Origin: Chaetoderma sp. LZ-2023a
Taxonomy: Eukaryota > Mollusca > Caudofoveata > Chaetodermatida > Chaetodermatidae
Direction of reading: 5' to 3'
Assembly (NCBI GenBank): GCA_034401795.1
Contig: CM067370.1
Coordinates: 101,254,164 to 101,318,163 of the forward strand
DNA length: 64,000 nucleotides
In this document: piece after piece, positions 41,489 to 52,640 of the stretch
Layout of the letters: each line of letters opens with the position of its first letter
How positions within the stretch are numbered: position 1 is the stretch's first letter
The notes under the pieces: model-generated
What the model was told of the DNA's origin: nothing
Database searches by the model: none
Seen by the model: the letters and a program-made list of their open reading frames with translations, nothing else
Translations under genes and position numbers: made by a program

Positions 41489-41993
41489 GTTGTATCAATC
41501 TAAAATTTATACATTCGTGCCATAATGACTGTTTGAAATTTCCTTAAATTGGCACATTATTTTAAAATGGTAGCCATTGTTGGAGTCGCTCTGTACCCGT
41601 TAACTCTTTAGTTTTAATCCGGGTACTCGGTTAATTTCTCTTGCGACTCGGTTCCTTCTAAGGTGGATACGCCCTTAGCCAAGATGGCGGCGCCCATGAT
41701 TAATATTTCGCTTGGCTTGGCCTGTCTATGCACTCTGTTTTACGCCGATTTTTAGCTCTCGCTTCATTGTCGAGGGTGTTTGTAGCAATCAGCGTTTATT
41801 TCTTGGCTGTATTAATGTTAGTTAACTTCCAAGTTGTGTTTATTAATTTTCACTTAAAAAAGTTTCAAATATTTCCTGCCTAAAGACTTGATTATCAAAG
41901 TAAAGTAATTCTTTTTTACAATCAAGTCAATTGTGCGTATTGCTCGTCATCGTTTGTCATGTGCAGCGTTTTAATTCTTCTGTGTGTTCGCAG

Positions 41994-43949
41994 AAGGCCA
42001 AGAACCAGGACACGTTGTGCCAGAAATGCAACAGGTTCATGAAGCGGAAGTATTCAGGCCATCATTGTGTGGCTTGCGCTAAGTGCAAGGTGGGGAGTCC
42101 CTGTGATGTGTGCGCCAAGTGGTCGTCGGAAATGGTGGCGGAATTCGATCGAGATCGTCGTGCGCGTTTGGAGAGGATCGCGAGGGAAAAGGCGGCCAAG
42201 CTGGATCAGGCGTCGACGAGAGGACTGGAAGGTCGTCTGAATGAACGTATGGATTCAGCACTGGGCGTATGGGCGGCCCAGTTCAAGGCAATGTTTGAGT
42301 CATTGCAGTCCACCATCCCGACGATGCAGGCTGGTGCAGGGCAACCTTTAGGTGAGCCGGCTAGTTCTGCGGAGGGACGAGCACCTGTCCCTTCTCTGAC
42401 CTTGGCTCAAGAGCCGACGACAGAGGAGGAAGATCGTCTTCTAATGGAAGATTCTGGCATGCCGGATATCTCGCTGACGGCTCTGCCTGGTACATCCATG
42501 GGATCTCCCTCGGGATTTGTACGGGTTTGCCAAGCGGGTGGTGATGTCGACGTTCCGTCGGGCATTTTCCACCCGGATTTCGTGCAACCAGTGTTGTTGG
42601 TGGAACCGTGTTATACGGTTCCTAGCGGCATTTTAGCGGCGTTAGGTACGGCTCCTCTCAGAATGCCGAAACCTACCGTAGTACATGCGGCTGTGGTTAC
42701 GGCTCCCGTGCTGGAGTCGATGGACTGTGGTGAATCCGTGTCCAGCGATTCGTTGGACACCGGTGCCGCTAGTGGTCGGGCTATGGATGCACCTCATGTT
42801 GGCAGAAGTGCGGGCCATAGCTCTCGGCATGGATCGTCGGTGGCCTACTCATCCAAGGGTGAGAAGGAGGATGAAAACGGTACTCCATTGATGGACGAAT
42901 CCGCTTTCTGCACCAAAGCTGAATGGGTGCAGGTCCTTGGTTGGATGTCCGACCGTCTCAGGTTGGCATCGGATCTAGGATCTCAGCGCGATCCGGCGAT
43001 GGAACGGATGTCAGAGCGGGCAGCTAGCGCTCTGTCAAGTGGCTCTTCGGCCATGCCGACACTCCCCTTGGACACGCAGACTTCCGACATGTTGGAGGTT
43101 GCGGCATATCGTCTGGTTCAGTATGCGTTGCCCAAGGCCCCGAAGGGGATAAGGAATAGGGTCCGTTTTCCTGAGCAGGCCTACCATCAGGATGCCCGGG
43201 TTCCACGGCTTTCCGTCGGGGAGCGAGAGGCACTGAATAGGCCGTTGGCTGGAAAATCTAAGGGGCGTTCTCGTCCTTTAGTTTCCCAAGCCAATAAAGA
43301 TCCGTTCAATGAGCTGACTCTCATTGAAGATGCAGCGAGGGCAGCCATGGCTGTGCTCTCGCACGGATGTACCGTCCTGCAGGGTATGCTGACCTGCACG
43401 GCGTAAGGTGGGAAAGTGCCAGAGGCTGCTCCCGGAGTTGTTCTGGACACCATGCGCTTGTCCCAAGATTGCATGGCCAGGGTGATCACCAGATCGTTGG
43501 CAGAGCAACGGAGAATGGTTCTCGATTGTGTAGAACCAGGACCTGAGATGAGGGCTGCGTTGTCTTCTGTGCCTTTCATTGGTCCAGGCTTGTTCGGCGG
43601 CTCGGCACGACAAGCCTTATCCAAGGTCGAGTCAATGGTTGCGGAACAAGAAGTAGTCGGCAAGTCGTGGAAGTCGACGAAAAGGACTCAGCCGCAACAG
43701 TCCTACAAGCAGCAGAGGCAGCGCCAGAGATTGCCCTTCCGTCCTTCTGGCCGTGATGCCCATCGGGCATCCGGATCTCAGGGACCTGGCCGTTCATCCT
43801 CATATAAGTCCTCTAATAAGAGGCCGTATGAGGATGACAGGAAGGGTGGCGGTTCGAGCCGCGGCGGTTACTGTAAGGATAGCCGTGGTGGCGGTTCCGG
43901 ACCATCATATTCCAAGAAGCCGCGGGGCGGCCGTGGAGGCCGGTCCTGA
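41994..43949 (+). pseudogene. Gag-like protein of element C, one nonsense codon
   Basis: From the putative acceptor the frame encodes the cysteine array C-x2-C-x12-C-x2-C-x2-C-x5-C-x2-C-x2-W, identical in spacing to copy B, then a basic helix, Pro/Ser/Gly-rich spacers and the capsid-like middle. TAA at 43404-43406 is the only interruption; the same frame resumes to 43949. It ends in an Arg/Gly/Ser-rich tail (RGGGSGPSYSKKPRGGRGGR). RNA binding by this tail is a family-based inference. Confidence 0.82.
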
Positions 43950-44788
43950 CGGATTTCCGGCGGAATCAATTCTGGTGACGTCAGGAACGAAGGGAGTCAA
44001 GAATCTTCACCCAAGCGATTTAGCGTCTTATCGTGCAAACTTGACCGCCAGCTGTGTGCAGATTCCTACCGTCAGAGGCAGACTTCAACTGTTCTCAAGC
44101 CAATTGGAACAGGTCGTGCGAGATTGTTTAGTCTGTCAGTCGTTAAGAAACGGCTACGAACCGGACTGGCTCATCCGTCAATCGTTAGTTCCGTTAACAT
44201 CGACTCCAGTGTGGACTCCCATTCCAAGGGAATCCGATCGTCTAGATGCCATTTGCTCAGAAATAGAATCTCTTCAGCAGAAGAACGCGATTCATCTAGT
44301 CCGCAATCAGTCATCCCTCGGCTTCTATTCGATGATGTTCCTCATTCCAAAACGTACCGGAGGATGGAGACCAATTCTCAATCTCAAACCGTTGAACAAG
44401 TTTATTCTTTCTCCCAAATTTCAGTTGGAGACTGTAGCAGCAGTGATGACAGGGCTGAGAAAAGGCATGGTGGGCAGTGTCGATAGATCTGAAGGATGCT
44501 TATTTTCATATTCCAATGTCAATTCCTTTTCAGAAATACCTTCGCTTTGCATTCCAAGACAATGTTTGGGAATTCAATGCGCTTCCATTCGGCCTGACCA
44601 CAGCACCGAGGGTCTTCACCAACGTGGTTCTCGCCATGACTTCTTATCTTCGCAGGAGAAACATAGCTGTTCATACTTACATAGACGACTGGCTGCTGAA
44701 GGCAGGGAATCCAGTCACTCTGCGCAACAATCTACAGGTAGTCCTAGCCTTACATGGATTGTGAATCTAGAAAAATCAGAATTGACTC
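43753..44788 (+). pseudogene. RT of element C, 5' part, two frameshifts
   Basis: The frame starts inside the gag tail and reads VWTPIPRESDRLDAICSEI, GGWRPILNLKPLNKFI. Near 44468 it shifts by one base to SIDLKDAYFHIPMSIP, LPFGLTTAPRVFTNV and the catalytic HTYIDDWLLK. Near 44755 it shifts again to WIVNLEKSEL, where the LINE interrupts at gaattgactc (44779-44788). Confidence 0.85.
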
Positions 44789-47700
44789 TTCTTCTTCTTT
44801 TCGATCGCTGGTATCACACTTGGAGAGCCATTCTCAAGATGAAATCTGTGGTTTTCTGCAGTTCTTCCACAGGCCCATACAGCTTTTCAAGAAAAGAGGT
44901 TGACAAAAGCCAGATCTCTTCTCTCAGCAGCTGATACGTACTGCAACATTGAAGTATGTGCTCTGTGGTCTGTTCTGCTTCTCCACAAGGACAAGCGGGC
45001 GATGTCTTAAGGTGGAACCGCCTGTACATGTGTTGGTTTAGTCTGTTATGTCCAGTTCTGAGACGAAAAATGGTCACTTGCTCTGGCCTCCAGAGATGAT
45101 GGTAAGCATCTTCTGATTGAGGTGTTCTATAGAGTGACTTGATGATAGTCTTCATCTCTGTTTGTGTAACCATGTTTTCTGTCCGATTCTCTTCTGCACC
45201 CACCGTTGCCATCTTGTCTGCTTCCTCATTTCCTTGGACTCCACAGTGTGAGGGGATCCATTGCAATGCTATCCGAAAGCATTTGATGGTTTGTAGTGCT
45301 TCTTCAAGTTGTGGCAGCTTACCTTTGGTGATAGCCTCAAGGACGGAGCGGGCATCAGATAAAAAGACAATCTGTGCAATAGGGTCTGCTGTTCTGCTGA
45401 TGGTATTAGCTGCATGGACCAGTGCTTCCACTTCAGCTCTGTAGTTTGTGCAGTGTTTGCCTGTCGGTATTGCAGCTGACTCATGTTGTCCGTTTGGATA
45501 CTGTATGTGCAGTCCGGCACCTCCGCTCCTAATTGCATCTTTGGCTGATCCATCTGTGTAGATCCTTATCCATGTCTCCTGAGGGTACATTTCTTCTAGC
45601 ATGGCTAGGGTCAGGGCCTTGCTCACATCACTGTGTTCATCTTTGGTTGTGAGATGAGGTACTGTGGTGCGAATAGCTATGCTCTCTAGTTTGTTTTCCC
45701 AGGGTGGAGGATCAAGGGTGTGGTTTGGGTCTTCTATTTGTGTTGGCAACATTTCTTCGTGTTTCCTTTGAAGTGCTTTTGTCTCTTTCACAAAACTTGA
45801 TCTTTTAAGTCTTCCTGATGACAGCTGTGCTTGCCTGATCTTCATTGGGTGGTTGTTGAACGATTTGAACTTTGCAGCTTGGATCAGTGCTTTGCATTCC
45901 CTTCCTTTACTAAGTGGGGGGATGCCTGCTGTCTGCTCCGTTTTTTCTATTGGTGTTGATCTCATTCCACCAGTGATGATGCGCAGGGCCTGGTTTTGTA
46001 CTCTGTCGAGGTTCTGTTGATGAGATTTAGCTGCTGTCATCCATGAGCTGGATCCATACTCAAGGTGTGATCGTACGGCACCTAGGTAGATGGTCTTGAG
46101 GATCCTTTCATTAGCACCCCACTTTGTTCCTGCCAGCTTCCTCATGATGTTTAGCTTTCTTCTGGCCTTTGCCTCTGCGTTCTGGATGTGCTCCTTCCAT
46201 GTTAATCTTCAGTCATAGGTGACTCCCAGGTATGTCTGCTGGTCCTCGTACTCGAGTGGAGTACCGCCCAGTGTCAGATTGCCAACCTTGGTTTTGGTGG
46301 ACAGTGAGAATAGCATGGCTGATGATTTTTCTTTGTTGATGGTAATACACCAGCGATTGGCCCAAGCTTTAATTCTGTCCAAGGCGAGCTGCATTCTGTA
46401 TGTGGCAGTCGTGTACTCCTCGGTGCACCAGAGTATGAGGTCATCTGCATAGAGGGCTGCTTGGATCCCATTGGGCAGCTCTGCTACAATGTCATTAATG
46501 AAGAGTATTAACAGAGTTGGTGATAATACTCCGCCTTGTGGTACCCCTTGTCTCAACAATACATTCTGTCCAGATTGCCCATCCACCGGCACCCTAGCTC
46601 TGCGATTGTGTAGGTATGACTTGGTCCATCGGAACATGTTGCCACCAATGCCTGTGCGCCGAAGCTTCACGAGGAGGCCATCCTTCCACATCTTGTCAAA
46701 TGGCTTCTGCAGATCGATAAAGGCAGCTAGCATCACCTTCTTGGCTTGAAAAGTGTCCTCTATGACCTGTGCAAGATGTGTTGTTTGATCTTCTGTGCTC
46801 CTGTATCTTCTGAAGCCGGCCTGCTCTGAAACTATAATGTTCTCTGACTCCAGCTACCACTGCAACCGCTGGTTGATGATGCACTCCATGGTCTTGCACA
46901 TGCAGCTTGTAAGACTGATAGGACGGTAGCTCATCACTTTCGTCTTGTTCTTCCCTTTTTTCAGAATAGGAGTCATTCTGGCTTCCTTCCAGCACTGAGG
47001 AACCTCTCTATTGGTCCAACTGAGATTAAAGATGTCTAGCAACTTGTGGAGCGATGCATTACCAAGGTGTTGGATCATTTCATTCGTAATGCCATCTGGC
47101 CCGGGAGATTTCTTCTTCTTCAATTGGCGGATAGACTTCTTCAGTTCTGCTAAACTAATGTCAGCTTTCATTGCATCGTGAGTGTTGGTGTCTGTTCTTT
47201 CCTTTTGCTCTTTTCTAACCTCTTTTTGACGCATTCGTGGTACAGAAATGGTACAGAAATGTTGCTTTCTTTTGCATATGCCTTCGCAAAGGCATCTGCA
47301 GCCATCTTTCCTGACAGTGTTTGTCCATCTTCTTCAAGAGTAATCTTCTCTCCCCCGACACCCTCATCATTCAGTGCTTTAGTCAGTCTCCATAGCTTTG
47401 TGGTGTCTCTCTCTAAATTAAACCCTGCCATCTTTTCCCTCCAGCTTGGTCTTTTGGCCTCCAGCTTGGTCTTTAGATACCTGGCTTTAGTTTGTTGTAG
47501 TGTGAAGTGGTTTTCATGACAGGGATTACCCTCTGCATCTTCTCTGGCCTTATCTAATTTATCATGTGCTGCTTGCAGTTCTATTGTCCAGTAGGGGCAG
47601 AAGTTTTTCCTGAACCCTCGAGGAATCGCTTCGTTGGCAGCCTTGAGGATAATTGAATTAAATTCCTTGACCGCATTGTTAATGTTTCTCCCTTCTACTG

Positions 47701-48342
47701 CTATATTTTGGGTAAGCTCATTGGAACGAATGCCGAACAGACTCCAATTTGCCTTTTTGTAGTTCCACCTTGGATGTTGAGGTGAACTTGTCGCAATACT
47801 TCCAGAAAGAGAGAGGAGGACTGGGCGGTGGTCGCTTCCTCCTAACTGCGATCTGACCACTCTACTGAGGTTTCTGTGAATGTCTTCTGCACAAAATGCC
47901 AAGTCCGGCGTTGTTGTCGAGTGCCACCGGCGCGAGTAGAAGGTAGGCTGATCTGTAGGATCGTTGACAAGTAAAAGCTGCTTTTCATCTTGCCATGCTT
48001 CAATGTCTTCTCCTCGTTTATCAAGTGTTCTGTATCCACAGCTCTGAGACTGGCTATTAAAGTCTCCCGCAATGAGGAAGTGGCAGTCCGGGACCTGGAT
48101 TGTGTCAAGTGAGAGATTCTTGTCATTAGGGCAGTAATAATTACAATGTCAATCACAGTGTTGCTGGTTGTTACCTTGATCTTGATATATTCTGCCTCTT
48201 CCATAAAGGTTTTGATCTGGCTGGTGTTCACACTGTTTCGGACCAAGGTGATCACCCCGCCTTTCTTTCTTCCTCTTCGATCACACCGGAAAATCTGGTA
48301 ACCTCTGATCTTAAATGGTTTTCCTTCTTGCAGGTGTGTCTT
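44789..48342 (-). mobile_element. I/Nimb-like LINE copy 2, antisense inside element C
   Basis: Flanked by a perfect 10-bp target duplication gaattgactc (44779-44788 and 48343-48352). The 3' tail, read on the minus strand, is ...gcgatcgaaaagaagaagaa, and the 5' end is truncated within the endonuclease domain (gacacacctgcaag). Removing LINE and one duplicate restores EKSELTPSQEFVYLG, which matches copy A. Confidence 0.92.
44814..48340 (-). pseudogene. LINE copy 2: endonuclease part, RT, RNase H
   Basis: From high to low coordinates: endonuclease segment (GGVITLVRNSVNTSQ), the same one-base shift as in copy 1 near 48150, then GGSDHRPVLLSLSG and the linker. An 11-bp tandem duplication (tttctgtacca, near 47248-47270) shifts the frame. 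RT follows with a TAG near 46853, the catalytic ALYADDLILW box, and a TGA at 46209-46211. An intact 443-codon stretch (44814-46145) then covers the RT end, RNase H (IRIYTDGSAKDAIRSGGAGL, CTNYRAEVEALVHAAN, WIPSHCGVQGNEEADKMA) and CPCGEAEQTTEHILQCC. Less decayed than copy 1. Confidence 0.87.
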
Positions 48343-49671
48343 GAATTGACTCCATCTCAGGAATTTGTTTACCTGGGAATATTTTTCAATCTCAGAGACG
48401 GCGTAGCTTTTCCGGCGGAGAGCAGAGTTAAGAGCCTGATTGCAGTTCTGGAGTCAGTTTCTCTAGGAGCCTATCTGACGGCGCGCCAATTTCTCAGAAT
48501 ACTGGGTTTACTAGTGTCTCTGGAGAAAGTGGTTCCTTATGCGACACTCAGGCGCAGGCCGATTCAGATGTATTTAATGTCATTCTGGTCTCAGAGAACG
48601 GACCCGTTATCTCTGAGCATACCAGTAAAAGAACCATTGATATTCCACCTTCAGTGGTGGTTATCAGAACAGAATCTCCTGCGAGGTTTTCCTCTACAAC
48701 CTCCTCAACCACAGATGTCCATCTTCACAGATGCATCGACAACGGGTTGGGGAGCGGTATTGGACGATCAGTCAGTGTCAGGGGAATGGGATCGGATCAA
48801 TGCGCAGAAACATATCAATGTTCTCGAGTTATTAGCAGTGACATTAGCACTTCGAAATTTCGAGAGCTTAATCCGAGACAAAATTGTCCTAGTAAGGACA
48901 GACAACTCAACAGTGGTGTCTTATTTAAACCGCCAAGGCGGGACGAGATCACCGGAGTTGTGCATGATGATTTGGAACCTTCTGCTGTGGTGCCAAGAGA
49001 GGAATGTTATTCTTCGGGCAGCACACATTCCAGGAAGATTGAACATCTTAGCGGATGCTCTCAGTCGAAGGACGGTTTGTCGTCCGATGGAATGGCAGCT
49101 CAACCAATCGGTAGCAGAGGTTCTATTCAAACATTGGGGCAAGCCAAATGTGGACCTGTTTGTGATGAAACAAAATGCAAAGATGGTCACATACGTGTCA
49201 CTGATCCCGGACCTACTAGCTCTAGCGGTAGACGCACTGGCGATAAGTTGGAAGGGAATGTATGCGTATGCGTATCCTCCAACGATGCTCATCCCAAAGG
49301 TTCTGGCAAAGATAAGAGAGGGTATGTGCCAAGTGCTACTGATCGCCCCTTATTGGCCAGGCCGATCATGGTTTACGGATCCGCTGGACCTTCTGGTCTG
49401 CAATCCAATCCCTTTTCCAGACAGAAGAGATCTAATCTCTCAGAACAGGGGTCTGTACTTCCACGACAGACCAGAAATGTTCAAATTAACTGCATGGATG
49501 TTATCAAGCAGCGTGCAATTAATGGTGGCTTTTCTGAGCAAGCAGCGAAGTTTGTCGCTTCAGCCAGAAGAGGTTCAACCACTAAACCATATAATTATAG
49601 AATCAACAAATTTGCAGAGTGGTGTAAGGGAAGAGATATCGATCCATTTTCTGCATCTGTTCAACACGTAG
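48343..49671 (+). pseudogene. RT end, RNase H and methyltransferase-like tail of element C
   Basis: Continues the RT after the LINE (ELTPSQEFVYLGIFFNLRDG), then RNase H (MSIFTDASTTGWGAVLDD, VRTDNSTVVSYLNRQGG, AAHIPGRLNILADALSRR) and NVDLFVMKQNAKMVTYVS ... AYAYPPTMLIPKVLAKIR, the Dam-like tail with YPP in the NPPY place. This part has no internal stop. Its end overlaps the YR frame. Confidence 0.88.
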
Positions 49672-50519
49672 CAGATTTTATCTGTCATTTATACGAAGTT
49701 GACAAACTTGTACCTTCAACCCTAGCAGCATATAAGTCTGCATTAGCTTCAGTCATTCCCAGTCTGGCCATTGAAGGAGTGGAAAATGACACTTTAAATG
49801 AAGTTATTAAAGGAATGAGCAATCTGCGACCTAGACAGCCAATTCCTATCCCAGCATGGAATCTATCTCTTGTTCTACAGGTTTTACGGCATGCTCCCTT
49901 TGAACCGATTAGATCTATAGACATTAAACTGTTACCTGTTAAATCAGTTTTCTTGGTTGCAGCAGAGTCGGCGAGAAGGAGAAGCGAAATTCATGTGCTT
50001 TCTGCCGAACAAGACCGTTTTGTCATCACGGGTGAAGGTTTAAGACTACTTCCACGTCTTTGTTTCCTGGCAAAGAATCAGTCACTTAAATATCCAGGAC
50101 AGCCGATCAATTTGCCAAGTTTAACTAGACATGACCCAAACTCTTCTGCTTGGTGTCCTGTCAGATGTCTGAAAATGTATAAGAAACATACTGAGGAGTG
50201 GAGAGATGACCCGAAATCTCTGTGGTTATGTTTCAAAGCTCCTCATTTGCGCGCCTCGAAAGATACCATTTCTCGTTGCATAGTCGATGCTATTCAGATG
50301 TCGCACAAAATCTCTACAGGAAAGCAGATTGATCGTGCGAATGCCCATCAGGTCCGAGCACCAGCAGCAGCATCGGCCCTTTATAAGGGTGTCTCATTAG
50401 AGGAGGTGATGTCTGTAGCACAATGGCATGCCGAGTCGTCATTCACTGATTTCTACCTTCGCGACATTTCCAGCGCACTTAATCCGGTAGACGTCGCCAA
50501 TTTATCAAATCTGAACTAA
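49368..50519 (+). CDS. Tyrosine recombinase of element C, intact
   Basis: Start chosen at the ATG shared by all four DIRS copies (MVYGSAGPSG); the frame is open back to 48654. N-terminal domain YNYRINKFAEWCKGRDI, YKSALASVIPSLAIE. Catalytic boxes AESARRRSEIHVLS (Arg), AHQVRAPAAAS (HxxR), HAESSFTDFYLRD (Tyr nucleophile). 383 residues, uninterrupted. It could supply integrase activity in trans, but the ends of this family differ from those of A and B. Confidence 0.9.
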   Translation: MVYGSAGPSGLQSNPFSRQKRSNLSEQGSVLPRQTRNVQINCMDVIKQRAINGGFSEQAAKFVASARRGSTTKPYNYRINKFAEWCKGRDIDPFSASVQHVADFICHLYEVDKLVPSTLAAYKSALASVIPSLAIEGVENDTLNEVIKGMSNLRPRQPIPIPAWNLSLVLQVLRHAPFEPIRSIDIKLLPVKSVFLVAAESARRRSEIHVLSAEQDRFVITGEGLRLLPRLCFLAKNQSLKYPGQPINLPSLTRHDPNSSAWCPVRCLKMYKKHTEEWRDDPKSLWLCFKAPHLRASKDTISRCIVDAIQMSHKISTGKQIDRANAHQVRAPAAASALYKGVSLEEVMSVAQWHAESSFTDFYLRDISSALNPVDVANLSNLN

Positions 50520-51130
50520 GCCACATCCGACCACTATTTCGCACACATCACAAGTTCGTCCACTTGCACTGAACAATGGCCATGCACATGACCTGAGAAC
50601 GACCGTGGATTGGGCTGAGCTCCTGTGATGAACAAGAAAAGACCAAGCACTCAAAATGGTGAGTGTCTACATTAATTAAGTGACTATAAATAATTTACTT
50701 ACAGTCGAAATACCAGACTGTTTAGGTAAATAGTCTGGTGTAAGAGTATACTTATCCTCTCAAACAGACATTAGACTCATTCCAATTTGAAAAATTAATC
50801 GATATACTGATATTTAAAAAAAATTAGAAGTTGTAGTAGCTTCTTTGCACTCTTCTGGACTGCCCTAGCTGCGACTTGGGGCTGACACGGGTCTGCTGGG
50901 TGTTGCATCCCCTTTTTCAACAGCCCTCTGGATTTTGTGCGGACGAAAGAGGGGGGGTGGGCGCGATCTAGACCATGGAAGTTTAGCACTCTATGAGTCA
51001 GATGGCAGAACCCAAGCGTATGCCAGTTTTCTAGTCTCTTCACAACCTTCTCTGTTGGATGGTAGATGAGTGCTGGTTCGAGCCTCACCTCCTCCCACCG
51101 GTATTTCCTGGCTGTTGAAATCCGGAGTTT
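50520..51130. other. 3' untranslated region of element C
   Basis: No gene. An imperfect palindrome ccagactgtttaggtaaata gtctgg lies at about 50712-50737. The minus-strand ORF here is a chance frame. Confidence 0.6.
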
Positions 51131-51228
51131 ATCATAATAGTACATCTGGTAAGTATTATTCGAAGTAGAATAAAAAAAGCATCCGCTTTTGTTTCTACGA
51201 GAATTCTTAATACTTACCAGATGTACTA
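51131..51228. repeat. Internal complementary region (ICR) of element C
   Basis: atcataatagtacatctgg...ttcgaagtagaa is the inverse of the left end. It is joined to taaaaaaagcatccgctttt gtttctacgagaattcttaa, the inverse of the right end. It predicts a circle junction ...ggatgctttttttattctac. Confidence 0.85.
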
Positions 51229-51285
51229 TGGCCCTGCCTCAGCCGCCCCGCTGAGCTGCTTTCGCTGTTTGTCAAGGCAAATATA

Positions 51286-51374
51286 AGACGAATCTGACTG
51301 TGTTTGGGAATTGACTCGGTACCTGCGGCTATAGTATTAAGAATTCTCGTAGAAACCAAAGCGGATGCTTTTTT
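51286..51374 (-). repeat. Right inverted terminal repeat of element C
   Basis: Inverse of the left repeat (agacgaatctgactg ... gaattgactcggtacctgc) but without the 91-bp block, then the private end agaattctcgtagaaaccaa agcggatgctttttt. Confidence 0.82.
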
Positions 51375-51467
51375 GATTCAGTCAAAATAGTTTTAAAATA
51401 TTGAACAGCTTATCCGTATGAAAGTTTTGAAATAGATATGCTCAGGGAACAGCTAACTATTCAGGTA

Positions 51468-51560
51468 AACTGTTGTATATTTTGAAACTAATTTGACTAG
51501 AACCTGTTTGTGCCACAGGCATCAACAGCTCACAGTCAAATTAGTTTCAGAAAATTCCCT
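51468..51560. mobile_element. Foldback MITE copy
   Basis: aactgttgtatattttgaaa ... cctgtttgtgccacaggcat ... cagtcaaattagtttcagaa. Confidence 0.65.
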
Positions 51561-51989
51561 ACATCAGTTTGTCATTTCTGGTCTGTAAGGTTTAAAGTGC
51601 TAAAGAACTTTATGATACCTTTAATTTCATATTTGGTGATTTCATATACTAGGGGAAAATAACTTTCAAAATGTTGCCATTTACTGCATTTAATATGTAT
51701 TTTTAAAACACTACTGTCAGATATGAATGGCTTTTGAAATAACCAGTCCCCTTAGAAACAAGTGTACACGCTATCGTTGTGTCTTAGGCAGCTTTGTCAG
51801 AAATGTCAAAAATTTGATTGACCGACTGACCAACCGAAACAGACAGACAGACATATACTAGTTGTGAGTCACAATTAAAAAGCATTCAGAAATATTTTTT
51901 TCATAACTGTCTGTTTTACCTGTATCTGAGAAGTTATCCATCTTGTTATGTTTAATAATAAATAGTTGATATATAATGTTATCCCGTTA

Positions 51990-52170
51990 TTGCTCAAATT
52001 TGGTTACGGAAAATTTCAATTTTCTCTTAGAAAATGTCATTTTGCAGAACAAGACTATTTGAAAATTTACCACTAGAATGACTGGCTAGGTTATCAAGCC
52101 TGTCATTGCAGTGGTAAGTTTTCAAAAATAGTCTTCTTTCTTTCATTCTGCATATAGACATTGCTCAAGA
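51990..52170. mobile_element. TTAA/CCCTTT MITE copy, 5' part decayed
   Basis: gaaaatttaccactagaatg actggctaggttatcaagcc tgtcattgcagtggtaag followed by ttttcaaaaatagtcttc. Its right end runs into the LINE tail at about 52171. Confidence 0.6.
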
Positions 52171-52640
52171 CCACTGCAGAATGATCACATGCACCAAATC
52201 ATACGAACACATTACACCTGTCTTCCGGGAACTGCACTGGCTGCCTATCAAAGAACGCATCTGCTACAAGGTTGCTCTACTAGTGTTTAGATGTCTACAC
52301 GACCTAGCACCATCGTATCTACAATCATTAATTGTACGCAGGACATCACCTAGATCACTCAGATCAAGTGGCCACCTTCTATATGTCATCCCGCCTTCCA
52401 ACTCATCTGCCGGAGACCGTGCCTTTTCTAAGGCAGGGCCTAAAATATGGAACAGTCTTCCATCAGAAATCAGGGACTGTAACAAAATTGAACCATTTAA
52501 ATCCTTACTTAAAACACATTTATTTAGAAGAGCATATATGTCATCATTGTGAAGCACCTTTGAGCAGTTAAGTCTGGAAAGGGCGCTATATAAATCTACA
52601 TACATACATACATACATACATACATACATACATACATGCC
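52171..52640 (+). pseudogene. L2/CR1-like LINE, 3' end only
   Basis: ORF 52181-52552 reads HITPVFRELHWLPIKERICY, LVFRCLHDLAPSYLQSLIV, AGPKIWNSLPSEIRDC, the C-terminal domain typical of L2/CR1-group reverse transcriptases. It is followed by gggcgctatataaatcta and a (cata)n tail, the usual 3' end. Strongly 5'-truncated, with no catalytic residues left. Confidence 0.85.

Larger units (their letters stand above)
41198..51374 (+). mobile_element. DIRS element copy C (second family), split by a LINE
   Basis: Left terminal repeat at 41200, gag, RT, RNase H, methyltransferase-like tail, YR, ICR (51131-51228) and right terminal repeat ending gcggatgctttttt at 51374. Without the LINE insertion it is about 6.6 kb. 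Proteins align along their length with A and B, but the terminal sequences are unrelated, so it is a separate family. The right flank gattcagtcaaaatagtttt continues as half of a foldback MITE, suggesting insertion into one. Confidence 0.9.

Noticed and set aside
42079-43803. Minus-strand and alternative-frame ORFs over gag of element C
   Set aside because: Shadows of gag, no motif, not conserved in copies A and B.
45139-47519. Plus-strand ORFs within LINE copy 2
   Set aside because: Shadows of the minus-strand RT and endonuclease frames.
50795-51145. 116-codon minus ORF in the 3' region of element C
   Set aside because: No motif; it overlaps the ICR, which explains its conserved end.
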